Source: Acheta domesticus (Eukaryota > Arthropoda > Insecta > Orthoptera > Gryllidae). From it: DNA of 64,000 bases. The stretch is taken from contig JAHLJT010000631.1 in assembly GCA_031308135.1 (NCBI GenBank), forward strand, positions 142,642,734 to 142,706,733, written 5' to 3'. A program made the position numbers and the translations under genes. Below the pieces are notes generated by a model. It did no database searches. It saw only the letters and a program-made list of their open reading frames with translations, and had not been told where the DNA came from. Below, piece after piece: positions 23,428 through 35,007 of the stretch. Every line of letters starts with the position of its first letter. Position 1 is the first letter of the stretch.

Positions 23428-23502
23428 CTCTGTGGCGCAGTCGGTTGCGGCAGCCGTCCTTTGCGCTGAGGAACCTGCAGGTTCACATCCTGCGAATCAA
23501 TC
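23428..23502 (+). repeat. tRNA-like sequence, probably a SINE head
   Basis: An A-box-like GTGGCGCAGTCGGTTGCGG and a B-box-like GCAGGTTCACATCCTGC with a good T-arm stem. The acceptor arms do not pair, so it is not a working tRNA. Confidence 0.5.
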
Positions 23503-23949
23503 GACTTACTTGCAACTGTCCCTTTCTCCCTAATCATCATATCACCTCATGATTCACAACTAAATATTAACAAAATTTTTTTAATCAATGGAGACAGCCG
23601 AAAAATCTGCTTGTTATAATGATTACAAACAAGCTAATATTTCCAGAAAAAATATGGCTGAGTCTAAGGTGTAGCGTGGTGCTAAATGGTCGACAATCGC
23701 ATTAAAAAAATAAAAAGTGTCTATTACGGTTAACAAATGAATGCTTACGGCATATGACATACGTATATTTTTGAAATAAAATTTATATGCAATAACAAAT
23801 ACAAATATTACTTTTGATTGTCTTTTATTCGATTTAAGTATATGATTTTCTGAAAATTACGGACTGTGCCGAGTAACATTTGCCTACGTTGCCAGCGCGA
23901 TATTTTTTAAGGTCGCTTTTCAACATCATGGTCATACAGCAGTAACTGT

Positions 23950-24008
23950 AGCTTTTAACATTAGAACGCCCGGCTTTCTTATACCCCCTAGAACGCCTAG
24001 CGGAGTCG
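23950..24008 (+). mobile_element. piggyBac-like terminal fragment
   Basis: TTTTAACATTAGAACGCCCGG begins with TTAA and resembles piggyBac-type ends. An inverted subterminal AGTCGTTTTGACT follows. The second end was not found nearby, so this is a fragment or a chance match. Confidence 0.3.
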
Positions 24009-24369
24009 TTTTGACTCTGAGCCTTCAAAAATACTTCTTCAAAGGAAATATTGCAAAAACTTTTTACGTTAGTTTAACAGTATTAAAGATAATTATTTAG
24101 TATATAATGGAATTATTACGTCACAACTTAAATATATTTTAAACAATTCTTGCCAATTCTATTCCGCTGAATGAAAGTTAAAGAAATGTATTGGACGGAA
24201 TGGACAAAAGAATATGCTGAAAAGTACACTTTTATCTATTAATAATATTTTTGAAACAACAAAAAAATGTTATAAACAAAGAAGTTACAAGGACACAGAG
24301 AGAACTAGGAGTCGAAATGACGCCTCTCGACGTTGTAGTGTTAAACTGTATGGGGAACATGTAAGTACA

Positions 24370-24478
24370 ACACACACAAACACACCCATATCCGAGGCGG
24401 AACTCGAACCCGCGACCCTCCTTCTGCACAACTGTCTTAGCGATCTCGTACATCGGGCCGACATCATCAGGATGATTT
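24370..24478 (-). repeat. tRNA-derived SINE, family 2
   Basis: Minus-strand head with GAGATCGCTAAGACAGTTGTG and B-box CGGGTTCGAGTTCCGCC, followed by a GTGT-rich stretch, as in the copy at 46.69 kb. Confidence 0.7.
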
Positions 24479-24889
24479 GTGGAGATTGTAAAGGATAACT
24501 TGTGTGTGTCTTGGCGATTTTTTTCAATGAATAAACAAAAACTTGAAACTTGCGTGTGAGGATAACGTCTTATATTGCCAACATTTTCTCAGTGACAGGA
24601 AATTTTGAAAAAAAATTTTTCTACGTTCTTAGAGAACAAATGAAACACAGCCACTTTTCTATTTCGTGACCACAGGGAAAGTATTTGTAGAAAGATAAAT
24701 GAATAATGTTACGGCTTCCGCCCGTGTTCACCGGCTAGACACTCGAATGTGACACTTTCGTGAAGTTCATAAACTCCTGACTTTGCCATGAGTGGGGTGG
24801 CGTTGCGAGGTGAGGGTAGGTGTTTGAGGGATTTGTGAGTGGTGAAGGAAACTTGGAAATTGTCGTTGTGAAGAATACGAGCTACTTTT

Positions 24890-25080
24890 TGTAATATTTT
24901 TTCAAAGAACGGAATTTTATATTTTGTAATTTAATTTGCTATTTTAATTTTATATGTAACTATTTTATTTTGTTTTTGTTTGTCTGTAGTCTGATGATGA
25001 CGGGAAAGCTGTCGAAAGCCGGCTCTCTCAATATATACACTAAGTTGACAGAGATGACATCTTTTATTACTCCATTTAAT
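24890..25080 (+). repeat. Left repeat end of Penelope-like element 1
   Basis: It matches 27718-27885 over about 170 bp: CATATTTTGTAATTTAATTTGCTAT-like text, then the hammerhead-like core, then GCCGGCTCTCTCAAT and CTAAGTTG.C.GAGATG.CATCTTT. Direct repeats of this kind flanking the coding part are the pseudo-LTRs of Penelope-like elements. Confidence 0.75.
24991..25026 (+). ncRNA. Hammerhead-ribozyme-like core 1
   Basis: CTGATGA (24991-24997), then a five-pair helix II (GACGG with CTGTC, loop GAAAG), then GAAA and GCCGGCTC, which gives the very short helix III with a palindromic loop known from Penelope-type hammerheads. One extra T lies between CTGATGA and helix II, and helix I pairs poorly. 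Activity is therefore doubtful. Confidence 0.45.
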
Positions 25081-25799
25081 TACGTCAACAACACTGCATC
25101 AGAAATCACACACTTCATTGTTGCAAATGTAGCGCTACTGATGAACTCTCCCTTCTCTCTGTCCAAAAAAATCACTTTCTACGGACTAAATATCTGGTTT
25201 CTATCAAAATGTACAAAAATACATATTATGCCGGATTTTATCACATTTTCGACGAATTTTCACAGTAAGATTGCCTCTAGAGCTGTTGAAACGACCAAAT
25301 AAACGTGGCTGAAACTCGAGATCCAAAAATGGTATTCAGCCTATGAGGTATGAGGTTCAGAGTATGAGGGACAGCATATCACTGGATCTCTGTTGGATTC
25401 GAGGGAGTGGGCACCACGACTACACTCCGTAGAATGTTTTAAACTTGACAGCTGTATTCGTGAACGTGTGTTCGCTCTAGGAGAAAAGACGAAAAGCCGA
25501 GCCGACTTGCTTCTCGCATTGTACCACTCCACCCGCCTCCTCGTTCACTTTACGGCGATCCTGTCTTCCATTGCAAAGTAATCAATCTTTCTTCTACAAC
25601 ACTATCCAATAACGAGCATTCACTTCTTGAAAAAGGCCTCAAACATTGTCCTCCTACGCAGTTCAGTAGCACTAACTTAAATAATTATGCATTCAGACAG
25701 ACACAAACATTTCCACTTCAAACAACATGCTTGAAGCTAAATATGATATTGCTAGCGCTCTTTCTCGCGACTAAACCATAACCTCACATAGAAAAAACA
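25081..25799. other. Penelope 5' leader or unassigned DNA
   Basis: It lies between the left repeat end and the first recognisable Penelope coding text. No domain was seen. Confidence 0.4.
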
Positions 25800-27480
25800 C
25801 ACACCAAGAAATGACTACTGCCAAACAGCTTCTCAAGAAAGCCACAGAAAACAATTTGACAATTACAAAAGCTGACAAAAGGAACACGGTCGTCATACTC
25901 GACACGCAAGATTACAATGACAAAATAAACTAATTTCTGAATGATGAAAACACGAAAAATATTCCTAAGGACCCCACGAGTAAACTTCTTGTTAAGTTGA
26001 GAACAGAACTCAAGAATTTCCCCGCCCTATTATCTAAATACAGATATTGTATTCCCACCAATCCCGCCCCCCTCACCTCCATGGCCTCCCTAAAATCCAC
26101 AAAAAAACATACCAGTTAGGCCTGTTGTGTCCTACATTCACACTATCACCCACTGACTCGCTCTTAGGCTCAATAACCTCTTTCATGAACATGTACATTT
26201 TAAACCCCTCCATACCATCAAGTAAAGTTTGGAACTTGTGGCTAAACGTCAAGATATACAAATACCGGCCAATGCGAAGTTGATATCCTTTGATATTACA
26301 AACGCATTCCCTATCACCCCGACTCAAGACTGTATATTCATTTTACAAAACATCCTTGGCAAATCTCCATGTCCCGTACCAATACAAATATAACTATACA
26401 GTTTGATTTCACACTGCATTGACATTAACTACCTTATGTTTAATAACTCCGTCTACAAACAAAACTCTGGTCTTCCGATGGGCTCACCACTGTCACCACT
26501 CCCAGTAGACATTTTCATGGACAATTTTGAAACGCTTTTACTTGAGACACAACATCCCCTTCCACAAAGTTTAACGTACTGGTACCGCTACGTCGATGAC
26601 ATATTAGCTCTGTGGACCGGCACAACAAGACAGCTCGATCCGTTCGTCGAGTTTGTTAACTCCAGACACCCATCTATAAAATTCACTACGGAACTAGAAA
26701 ATGAAAATAAATCAATTAATTTCTTAGACCTAACCATCTCTAGGGTAGACAACAAACACATCTTCAATGTTTTTAGAAAACCCACAAACACAGACACTGT
26801 CATCCACAACACATCCCAACATCCACCTGCTCACAAACACGCGGCTTTCCATTCCATCTCCACAGACTTGTTAGCCTTTACAAGACAATTTTCACACCAT
26901 TAAATACACAGTATGGCAGTACCACTCTCATTGACACACTACGTCGCAAATTAAATAAGAAAAAACTGAAAACGTACCTAAGCCTTGCTCCACTTACCCA
27001 GAAACAATCAAAATTTATTTCTATTGCGTTCATTGGAAAAATATCACAAAAGGTTGCTCATATTCTTCACAAATACAATTTTCAAGTTTCCTTCATCACT
27101 CACAAATTTCTCAAACACCTACTCTCACCATGCAACGCCACCTACTCATGGCAAAGTCAGGAGTTTAGAAACTCCACTGCCACAATTGCGAAGCTAAATG
27201 CCAGACGGGCAGAACCTTCAATTATTAACTAGAACATTTACATGCATGGAAATACAATTCAAATAGATCGCACTTTGCTACGCATCTTATAAACTCAGAC
27301 CATACTTTCCACCTCGATTCCGACATTTACATTCTTGAAATAGAAGATAAATTCTGGAACAGAAGCGCTTTAGAAATCTCACATTTTTCAACGCAGTCTC
27401 CCGATCTCCTGCCCTTAGCCACTCACACTGAGGTAAGCAAAGCGGCTCAACTTATTCTTTTCCACTTTTTTTGCAAACTC
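25800..27480 (+). pseudogene. Penelope-like element 1: reverse transcriptase plus GIY-YIG, broken
   Basis: This is the coding remnant of a Penelope-like retroelement, which copies RNA into DNA and integrates with a GIY-YIG endonuclease. Near 25865 the frame reads TKADKRNTVVILD, a typical start of these proteins. GLPKIHKK follows at 26083. The longest clean stretch, 26403-26903 (166 codons), holds GLPMGSPLSP and the catalytic YRYVDDILALW (YVDD at 26589-26600), then INFLDLTISR. From about 27150 another frame gives SGVYKLHCHNCEAK and QTGRTF, the GIY-YIG core, then SNRSHFATHLINSDHTF. Stops (25932, 26118, 26283) and several frame changes separate the blocks, so no intact protein can be made. The flanking repeats at 24.9 and 27.7 kb fit its pseudo-LTRs. 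Confidence 0.9.
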
Positions 27481-27639
27481 AGATGCTATTGATTTAAATT
27501 ATTATTACTACCCCCATTTTTTGTTCATTGGTTTGTAATTATTGTAATGTTAAATGGACAAATACCCTCTTGGGTGAACCTTCCTTCTTAAATAATGTTA
27601 AATATATCTATTACCTGCATTACACCCCCCCGTTGCAAT

Positions 27640-27885
27640 TCATATTTTGCAATTTTATTTGTTGTTCGTCTGTAACAATAATTTTAAATTTATAAATTAT
27701 TTTTATTTATCCCACCCCTTTGCATTTCATATTTTGTAATTTAATTTGCTATGATAATTTTAAATGTGACAATTATATTTTATTTTTATATCTATAAACT
27801 GACGATGACGGCAAAGCCGTTGAAAGCCGGCTCTCTCAATCAATGCGCTAAGTTGGCGGAGATGGCATCTTTCGTTCCTCCGAGC
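27640..27885 (+). repeat. Right repeat end of Penelope-like element 1
   Basis: Homologous to 24890-25080. A shorter AT-rich sub-repeat (TTCATATTTTGCAATTTTATTT at 27640-27661) precedes the main copy (27726 onward), so the AT-rich part is itself duplicated. Confidence 0.75.
27799..27836 (+). ncRNA. Hammerhead-ribozyme-like core 2
   Basis: CTGACGA (27799-27805), helix II GACGGC with GCCGTT around loop AAA, then GAAA and GCCGGCTC. Every helix II difference from core 1 keeps a Watson-Crick or G-U pair. Helix I is again weak. Confidence 0.45.
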
Positions 27886-28109
27886 GGAAAGGCTGGCTGA
27901 CAGGCCGCGCGCCGCCGCTCCGAGCTAGATCAGCTGCCGCAGCGGGCGGACGTCCAACGCGTGGTGAAGGGACGACGGCCAGCGACACCGCCTCCGCTTC
28001 CACTGACGCCACCGTCACTGCCGTCGCTACCAACACCACCGCCACTACCGTTGATTGATTATTTTGTTTCCAGGCCCGACAAATTTTTTGGTCGTAAGTG
28101 TAGTGCATG
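27886..28109. other. GC-rich CCACCG/CCGCCA-type tract
   Basis: An imperfect trinucleotide-rich stretch (CCACCGTCACTGCCGTCGC-like). Long frames here follow from composition. No exon is supported. Confidence 0.4.
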
Positions 28110-28330
28110 GTTTTATTACGGTAGATGGCGGTCTTCTGTCCTCTGGATAGTAAGGTCCGAAGCCAACCTACACGGCGGCCAGCGGAGTTTCCCCATTCAG
28201 GTAACTCCCAGCAGCGGCGCACTGCTCCAGCCGAGACACGCTCTAAGCTCATCACGCTCGCGAGGGGTCCGTGGCCCGTTTGTTAGGGTACTGCTCCGGC
28301 ATTTGTTAGCTGTTGATCAGAAAACAAGGA
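28110..28330 (-). repeat. tRNA-derived SINE, family 1, 3' part
   Basis: The minus strand reads GAGCTTAGAGCGTGTCTCGGC, GCTGGGAGTTACCTGAATGG and CCGGAGCAGTACCCTAAC, matching the 3' half of the copy at 47.94 kb. Its head is missing. Confidence 0.65.
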
Positions 28331-28447
28331 AAGCTACCGTCACCTCCATCACTACATCACCATCGGCGCCACCCCCTATTACCACCAGCGCTACCACTGC
28401 CTTCGTGGTTCCCACCAACACCCCGCCGTTGTTTCCAGCGCCTACGA

Positions 28448-28972
28448 CCGGGAGAGGTGGCTAAGGGCATCAACTGATGTCACTGCAGTGCCTCTGACTG
28501 GGAGGTCCTTGGCTTCGAGTCCTGGTGGTCCAGGATTTTCGACACTAGCTATACAGCTAGGGCAAATTAAGCCGCTTTCTGAAGGAGAATTCTCCCTGGT
28601 GGCTGCTCTGATCGGTTGTTTTCTAAGGTTTCTCAGATCGATGGCAGGTGAATGCCGGGATAATACCCTAACAAACGCGGGCCACGGACCGCGTGCGATC
28701 TTTCCTTCCTTTTCTTTGTCCTTTCCTCACCCTTACGTACACACACTTACACTTACATGTACTTACACTAACACACATCCGTCCCGAGTCAAGACCGGGC
28801 AAGAGCTTAGAGCTTGAACCGCCTGGAACGGTGGACCTCTGGTGGAAGATACCTGGTCGGGATAAAACCTGCTAGCCGGCAGGTAGGTCGGCGTCGGATC
28901 TCACCATCTAGCGGAAGATCACCGCCACCTTCCTTGGAAATACAAACACTTACGGAACTAATGATATTAGAT
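28448..28972 (+). repeat. tRNA-derived SINE, family 1, near full length
   Basis: It starts CCGGGAGAGGTGGCTAAGGG, with A box GTGGCTAAGGG and B-box-like TGGCTTCGAGTCCTGG. The body contains GGATTTTCGACACTAGCT, CTGCTCTGATCGGTTGTTTT, CCCTAACAAACG, GATCTTTCCTTCC and GGAAGATACCTG, and ends ACTAATGATATTAG. It aligns end to end with 47941-48450. Confidence 0.85.
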
Positions 28973-31189
28973 GTTTACGTTTCTGGAATCACTAGTGAAA
29001 AATCAAAAATGACCCACCGCCCACGGTGCCAACTACCCCCATGGGCGCCACCACCGTTTCAGCCAGCACCATCGCGGCCGCCGTTGCCATTGGCGCCCTC
29101 CCTGCCGCCGCCGCCCCGCATTCATTCCTTGCTTCGTCGCGCGCCTCCGTCTCCATTCCCGCCTTTCGCCGCCAGGATCCATGAAAGGCGAGGGCCCCTG
29201 AAGGACTCCTCCGACAGAGAGTGTCCGTTCGACTCCCGGCAAGGGTATCGCGTAGATACGGAGAAGGACACGACGTCGTGGCGGTCATGAATTTTCATTC
29301 CTTGTCCCGTTGGAGCACGCTCGCCGCGGAAACATGCCGGCGCGGAGCAGCGCTCTCTGGGCGGTGAGCGGAGGCCGGCGCACTGGATGGCGCAATGCCG
29401 TGTGCAGCGGTGATAAACTCGTTACATTTCTTTTCCGACACCTCAGTCGCATAGAGGTCGGCGGTTTTAATGAGAGAATGAAGAGTGAATTGCCAGTGCA
29501 CTGGCAACACCCGGGTCTGCCAGTCATTGTAAGACTTCGTTCAGCGTGTTGCGCTGCATTCAGTTGGCGTATCTGGTAGAAATTGGGAATTAATATTTGT
29601 GTTTTATCACTAACCTGCAGCTGCAGACAGGACTCATTCAACCTATCAATATCTTTATAAAACAGTTCTTATGAAAAATGTAATCCAAAACTATCCAACG
29701 TCCGAGAAGCCATGCATTTTGCTATAGGAAAGAAATGTCTTTACCAGAAAAGAACAAATGAAAATTACACTGAGATTTTATCGGACCACAGTTATTTTTT
29801 ATTACAATTATTTACAAATATTTTTTGGTGTATAGGATTTCATAACTGTTTATTAAACCTAATTAGTTACGTAAAGAAATATATCCATGTACGAATCTAA
29901 AATTTTGGTAACAAGGGAAATGTATGTAAAAAATTTTAATCATACTCTTGTGGCATCGTAAGAATTTAAAATATATTTTACAAAATCCTAAAATTCGAGT
30001 TTTCTAAAGCCTTTTAGACTGAGAGATATCACATTCTCAGCGTTGCGTATAGAGTTTATAAATACGTATGACTTTTGACTAACCTATTTGAGGCATTTTC
30101 ATAACATTTTCGGATTGCCTTTACTTACATGATTACTCACCAAGTAATTGTTCTCATTAATTAAATTAAATAGATTGTATGCAAACGCTTACATACATAT
30201 CTTATCATAATGTATCTGGACACGCCACTCAAGCAAAAGAACACAAAATTTCAAGGTTTGTTTGGTGAATGTTTAGTGTAATGTTCATTCTTTGTCATCT
30301 GCGATATAATCTTTCTCATAACCTGTACGAAACAACACATTTCCTTACCAACATAACTTCTGAAAAATGTAACAAAAATTCAATCCAAACGTGAGAAAGA
30401 AAGTAAAAAAAGATATCAGATTCTTAAATTAAGACATTCAATTTAATACAAATTGAGAAACTAAGAAAATTACGTGTATCAATTCCTTTGATTATAAAAG
30501 TTGATTTGATGCAAACTCTCCTTTCCCTTTTCTACAGCCACAATTATAAATATATTTTAGTTCAAGGTAAGTAATTGCACTTCTAAATGAAAAAATGAGG
30601 CAAAGTGGTACACGTTGGCATTACTTGTCCTGATTATACAGAAATACTCATTTATTTTACACGAACTTGACACACTGATTTTGAAGTTACGTTGCAGAAG
30701 AGACACGTGAAAGTTTTCACATAAAATCTTCGATAACGATATTGTTAAGGATCAAAACCATTTAAAATATTTCTCTGGCAGAGTAAGTTGGATAATTAAA
30801 GAAAGTATATGAGCGCCAAGTTTTGCATACAGGGAAGTGGAAGTGTTTGCTATTCTGAACTAGGCTTTCAACTCTTGTCGCAAGGCGGACTAGGCTCAGG
30901 GTTGTGACGCAATGCTTGTACGCTGCGGTTCGCTCCTCCGCCTACCTTTGCGCCGCTGTCGGTGTCACCGAGGGCGCCCCAGGCTGGTCTAGGCGTGGCA
31001 TTCACTCGCTCTTAACCTGGTTTCTCCTGGCTACAGGAGGCACTGGTAGCAGTTCCTACAGTTACGATAAATGTCCACTTGGCAAAGTTCTCACAGTAGA
31101 ATGAACCATCTTCATTAATTTTTAGGAATGTACATTTCATTTCATCGTTTTAGTAATGAACCAGAATACTGCGAATATATTCTACGATT
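28973..31189. other. Intergenic DNA, one possible 3' exon
   Basis: 28990-29170 is GC-rich. 29300-29580 is a GC-balanced stretch with the palindrome CCAGTGCACTGG at 29493. 29600-30850 is featureless AT-rich DNA. At 31036-31104 an acceptor-like TCCTGGCTACAG precedes a short frame, GTGSSSYSYDKCPLGKVLTVE, followed by a stop. It may be a terminal exon of an unknown plus-strand gene, but no partner was found. Confidence 0.35.
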
Positions 31190-32260
31190 TGTTTTCTTAG
31201 CCGAGTTCTACTCGTAGTAACGGTAAAATAGTGGTGCTACAGAATGGCGCCATCTTTCTTGCACTAGTAAGTTTTCTAATTTCTTTGGTCTGTGAGAGAT
31301 TTTTGGAATTTGCTACGTATTCTTCTCCCATTTATCAACATCTCTCATATCGGCTTTCAAAGTATTTTTACTTTCTCGCTACCGCTTACACTGTGGAGAC
31401 AAAGTTACGTAATGCTACGTGAAAAAAACGGGAATTTTCGGCAGAAAAACTGTCATTGCCGGGCCCTGACAATTAAAGGTAGATAAATCCCGTTGCTAAA
31501 CTAAAACTAATAGTGCTACAGAATTGCACAGACTTTCCATTATTAGTTTCCCATTTCCTCTGTTCTGGACAAGCTATTCGGAATTGCAACATAGTCGTGC
31601 CAGCTATGTTGCAATTCTATCGCCTCCCAAACTACATTTTTAGACATTTTCTTCATTTTTCGGTTTCCCAATGGTAGAACGCAAATATTAATTTTAGAAT
31701 ATTAAAGAACACTAAAACCTCGTTCTAAATGGTAATTTAAAAAATTTGTAGCCGTTTTTAAGAAAATGGAGTTTAAATGCTACTAAAAATGCGAAATTTG
31801 AAACTCTTTTTCACAGAAAACGTGTATTTTCGAATCTATTTAAAGTTATTTCAAGCACATTAATTTACAAACACAACAGTATTTACGAATTGCTGTTTGC
31901 ATATTAACGATGTGAGAGATTTTTCAAAAAAATATTTACGTAATTTCTGAAAAAACTTTACGTCATATTGAGCAGTGCAATTAGCACTATTCGTTCGAAA
32001 AGTTTGAAAAACCAATTTGGAACCATTTATGAGAAAATGGCGTTTGAGTGTTTCTGAAAATGCAGGCATTTGAGCTAGTTTTCACAGAAAACGGTTGAGT
32101 TCTCGAGAAACTTTAGTAGATATTATTTAAAGAAAATGTACTCATAAATACAATAATGTGAACTAATCGCCATTAATATAAATATTACCAACGTGAGAGA
32201 CAAGTAAAATAATTACATTTTTTTAATTTTTGAAAAAAACAAAAGGATAGTCCAATCACT
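31190..32260 (+). repeat. Family X dispersed repeat
   Basis: From about 31740 to 32253 it follows 4.68-5.23 kb in order: TTAAGAAAATGG, TTTCACAGAAAACG, AATTTACAAACACAACAGTA, TATTAACGATGTGAGAGAT, TTTGAGCTAGTTTTCACAG and ACAAAAGGATAG. 31365-31420 carries the shared terminus block reversed. Confidence 0.6.
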
Positions 32261-32689
32261 TGATTATTGCACTGCAAAATCGCTAACGTTCTAACAAAAG
32301 TCTAAATAACGTGTTACATCTTAATCTACGTTCAAGAAAACCTAAATAACAGGTCGTTCCTGTTCAATGAATGTATTAGAGCGGGTTTTGAGAACAAAAA
32401 TTTAATTTCACCTTTACTTTGAAACATTACTTCAAACATTACTTTAAGAATTACTTCAAACATTACTTCAAGCATTATTTTAAATAATTTGAAACAGGGA
32501 AAGCAATACCCTGACTAAACAAAACATTTTAACTACAAACAATTGAAATATGATGAACGCAAATTATAATTTCATCATTCATTGGCAAATTTCACGTGCG
32601 TTTCTCAAATACTTACTTACTTTTAGATGTTTCACTTTCGGCAATTTAAATTGATAATATACACAGGATTAATGGGTATTTTAGATAAG

Positions 32690-34850
32690 GTTTATTTTAC
32701 AATTGGGCTGATGTTGCCCGGTGGCAGAATACAGAAACACAAAAGTACATTAAAATTACAAAACACAATCAACTATAAAAACAATATATAAAAATCAATA
32801 TAAAAAACAAACGAATTATCTTCTTCATTACCTAGAACATGCAACTGCATTTACATGCCTATACATATACAACAAATGAAACTACATATATACTAACATT
32901 TAAGTAAATAAACTTACTTACATATCACACCAACATTCATACATACAAACATACACGCTTACATACATATCATACAAAGACAAAGGAACACTCGCATACA
33001 CACCATCCTACAAGTATTCACTCACAATCATATTCAGACAAATATGGATAATCACTTTTACCTACAACATAATAATATACAATACTTATAATAATTTTTA
33101 CATTTCTAACACGTAAAACACTCGGTAACATCAATCAATAAATACCACCTTTTGTCAGAATAGCATATAAAAGACGCTTAAGATTAGCGAAATAAACTAC
33201 GAAATGAAATCACTTCACTGCACTTCACTTCACGTCACTGCATCTCATAAAACTTTACCTAAATACTAATAGCTCAATACTTTTTAGTTTACTACCCATA
33301 ATCGCACCTTTCACTTCACTTCACTTCACTGCACGTTTTCACCCTATTGATTAATATCCTATACTTTTTTTCTAAAACCACGCGCTGAGCAAGGAAAGGG
33401 CTCAAAAACTGTCGCAGGCAAATCGTTCCAATCTACGATTGTTCTGTTTACAAAAGAGAATTTGCCTACGTCCGTTCTTTGAATTCTAGTTCTAATTTTA
33501 TATTTATGATCAAATCTATTAAAATAATCTGGTTTATCTAGCCTTCCCCGTATTTCCTGCCATGGAGAGCCACCAGTGTAAGATTTATACATTACGCAAA
33601 GTCGAGCCCTTTTTCTCCGATGTTCTAACGATTCCCAACGTGCAGGTATGTTCCTCCGAAAAGTGTATTTTGCCACTCTGTTTTGTATCCTCTCTAAGCT
33701 CTTCTTAAGTCCTATTCTGTACGGATCCCCACAACTAGCTCCATATTCCATTACTGGCCTAACAAGCGAGGTATACGCGATTTCTTTTGCTTTCGTATTG
33801 CATTTTTTAAGATTTCTCATGACGAAATGCAAAGACCTCCAAGCTTTACCCACTACGTAGTTAGTTTGTTTCTCCCATCCCAACTTGCTATCCAGGAGGA
33901 TGCCAAGGTATTTACAGTTTGAGACTCGCGGAACTACGTCATTACCTAGCTGATAAGGCAATGTATGAAAGTCTCTGGCCCTACAAAATGTGATCGCTTT
34001 ACTTTTATTTCCATTTACAGTCATTTTATTAGCTCTTACCCAATCATTAATCTTATTTAAATCTTCCTGTAGTTGAATCATATCGTGCTGTTCTGTAATT
34101 TCCCTATATAATATACAGTCGTCGACAAAGAGTCCAATTTTTGACGTTATATTTTGCTATATATCATTTACAAAGATAAGAAATAACAGTGGGCCAATGA
34201 CACTGCCCTGAGGGACTCCGGAAGTAATGTTACCCTTTTCCGATAAATGCTGTCCAATTCGAACCTTTTGATTTCTATCGCGAAGAAATTCACTGATCCA
34301 TGCAATTACCCGCCTGTCAATTTTAGCATCAATAAGTTTCAATATCAGTAGGTCATGCGGTACTACATCAAACGCTTTGGCAAAATCAATAACTATTGCA
34401 TCCACTCTTCCCCCTAAATCAATTACTTCAGACAAGTCTTGAGTAAGGGAAATAATTTGACTTTCACAAGAAAAGCCATTTCTAAAGCCATGCTGCCCGC
34501 GAAAAACCATTCTGTCTGATCCAAATGATTTCTAATCGAATTAGATAATAATTTTTCAAACAATTTACAGACTACTGACGTAAGACTAACTGGCCTATAA
34601 TTTTGCACTTCACATTTTTGTCCACTTTTAAAAATTGGCACTATTAAAGCAGATTTCCAATCATCCGGTACACTTTCATTGTTGATTGATACATTGAAAA
34701 GTCTGACCAAATATGGTATTATTGTCTCCCCTGCTAACTTTAGCATATCGGATGTAATACCATCCGGACCGCAAGACTTACAGTTTTTCATTTTCTTCAA
34801 TTGTGAACGTATTTCCCTTTGATCAATTTTGAATACCAATTTTCGGAACC
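32690..34850 (-). pseudogene. Jockey-superfamily LINE, 5'-truncated
   Basis: A non-LTR reverse transcriptase read on the minus strand. The fingers region has CKSCGPDGITSDMLK and NYRPVSLTSVVCKLFE (frame of 34423-34830). A frameshift near 34490 leads to AIVIDFAKAFDVVPHDLL (motif A) and ITSGVPQGSVIGPLLFLIF (motif B). One in-frame stop at 34157-34159 is followed by LFVDDC (motif C), NKMTVNGNKSK and CKYLGILLDSKL. The C-terminal part runs to a stop at 33359. About 650 bp of 3' UTR follow down to 32690, ending in text that includes ACCGGGCAACATCAGCCC and AATAAAC. The endonuclease half is gone, so the copy is 5'-truncated as usual for target-primed insertion. It has one stop and one frameshift, hence moderate age. 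Confidence 0.93.
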
Positions 34851-35007
34851 AGAAACGGCAAGCGAACGATTTCAGTAATAAAATGATTCCAAAAATGAAC
34901 ATGAACTCACAACAATAGTAATACACTACGATCACACTATAACCACAACACTAACATGTATTACGACGGACACACACGTATACTTAATATTCTTTCTAAA
35001 TTTCAGT

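Noticed and set aside
28074..28096. Tiny exon between TTTCCAG and GTAAGT
   Set aside because: Good splice-like ends by chance. Only about 20 bp and no flanking exons.
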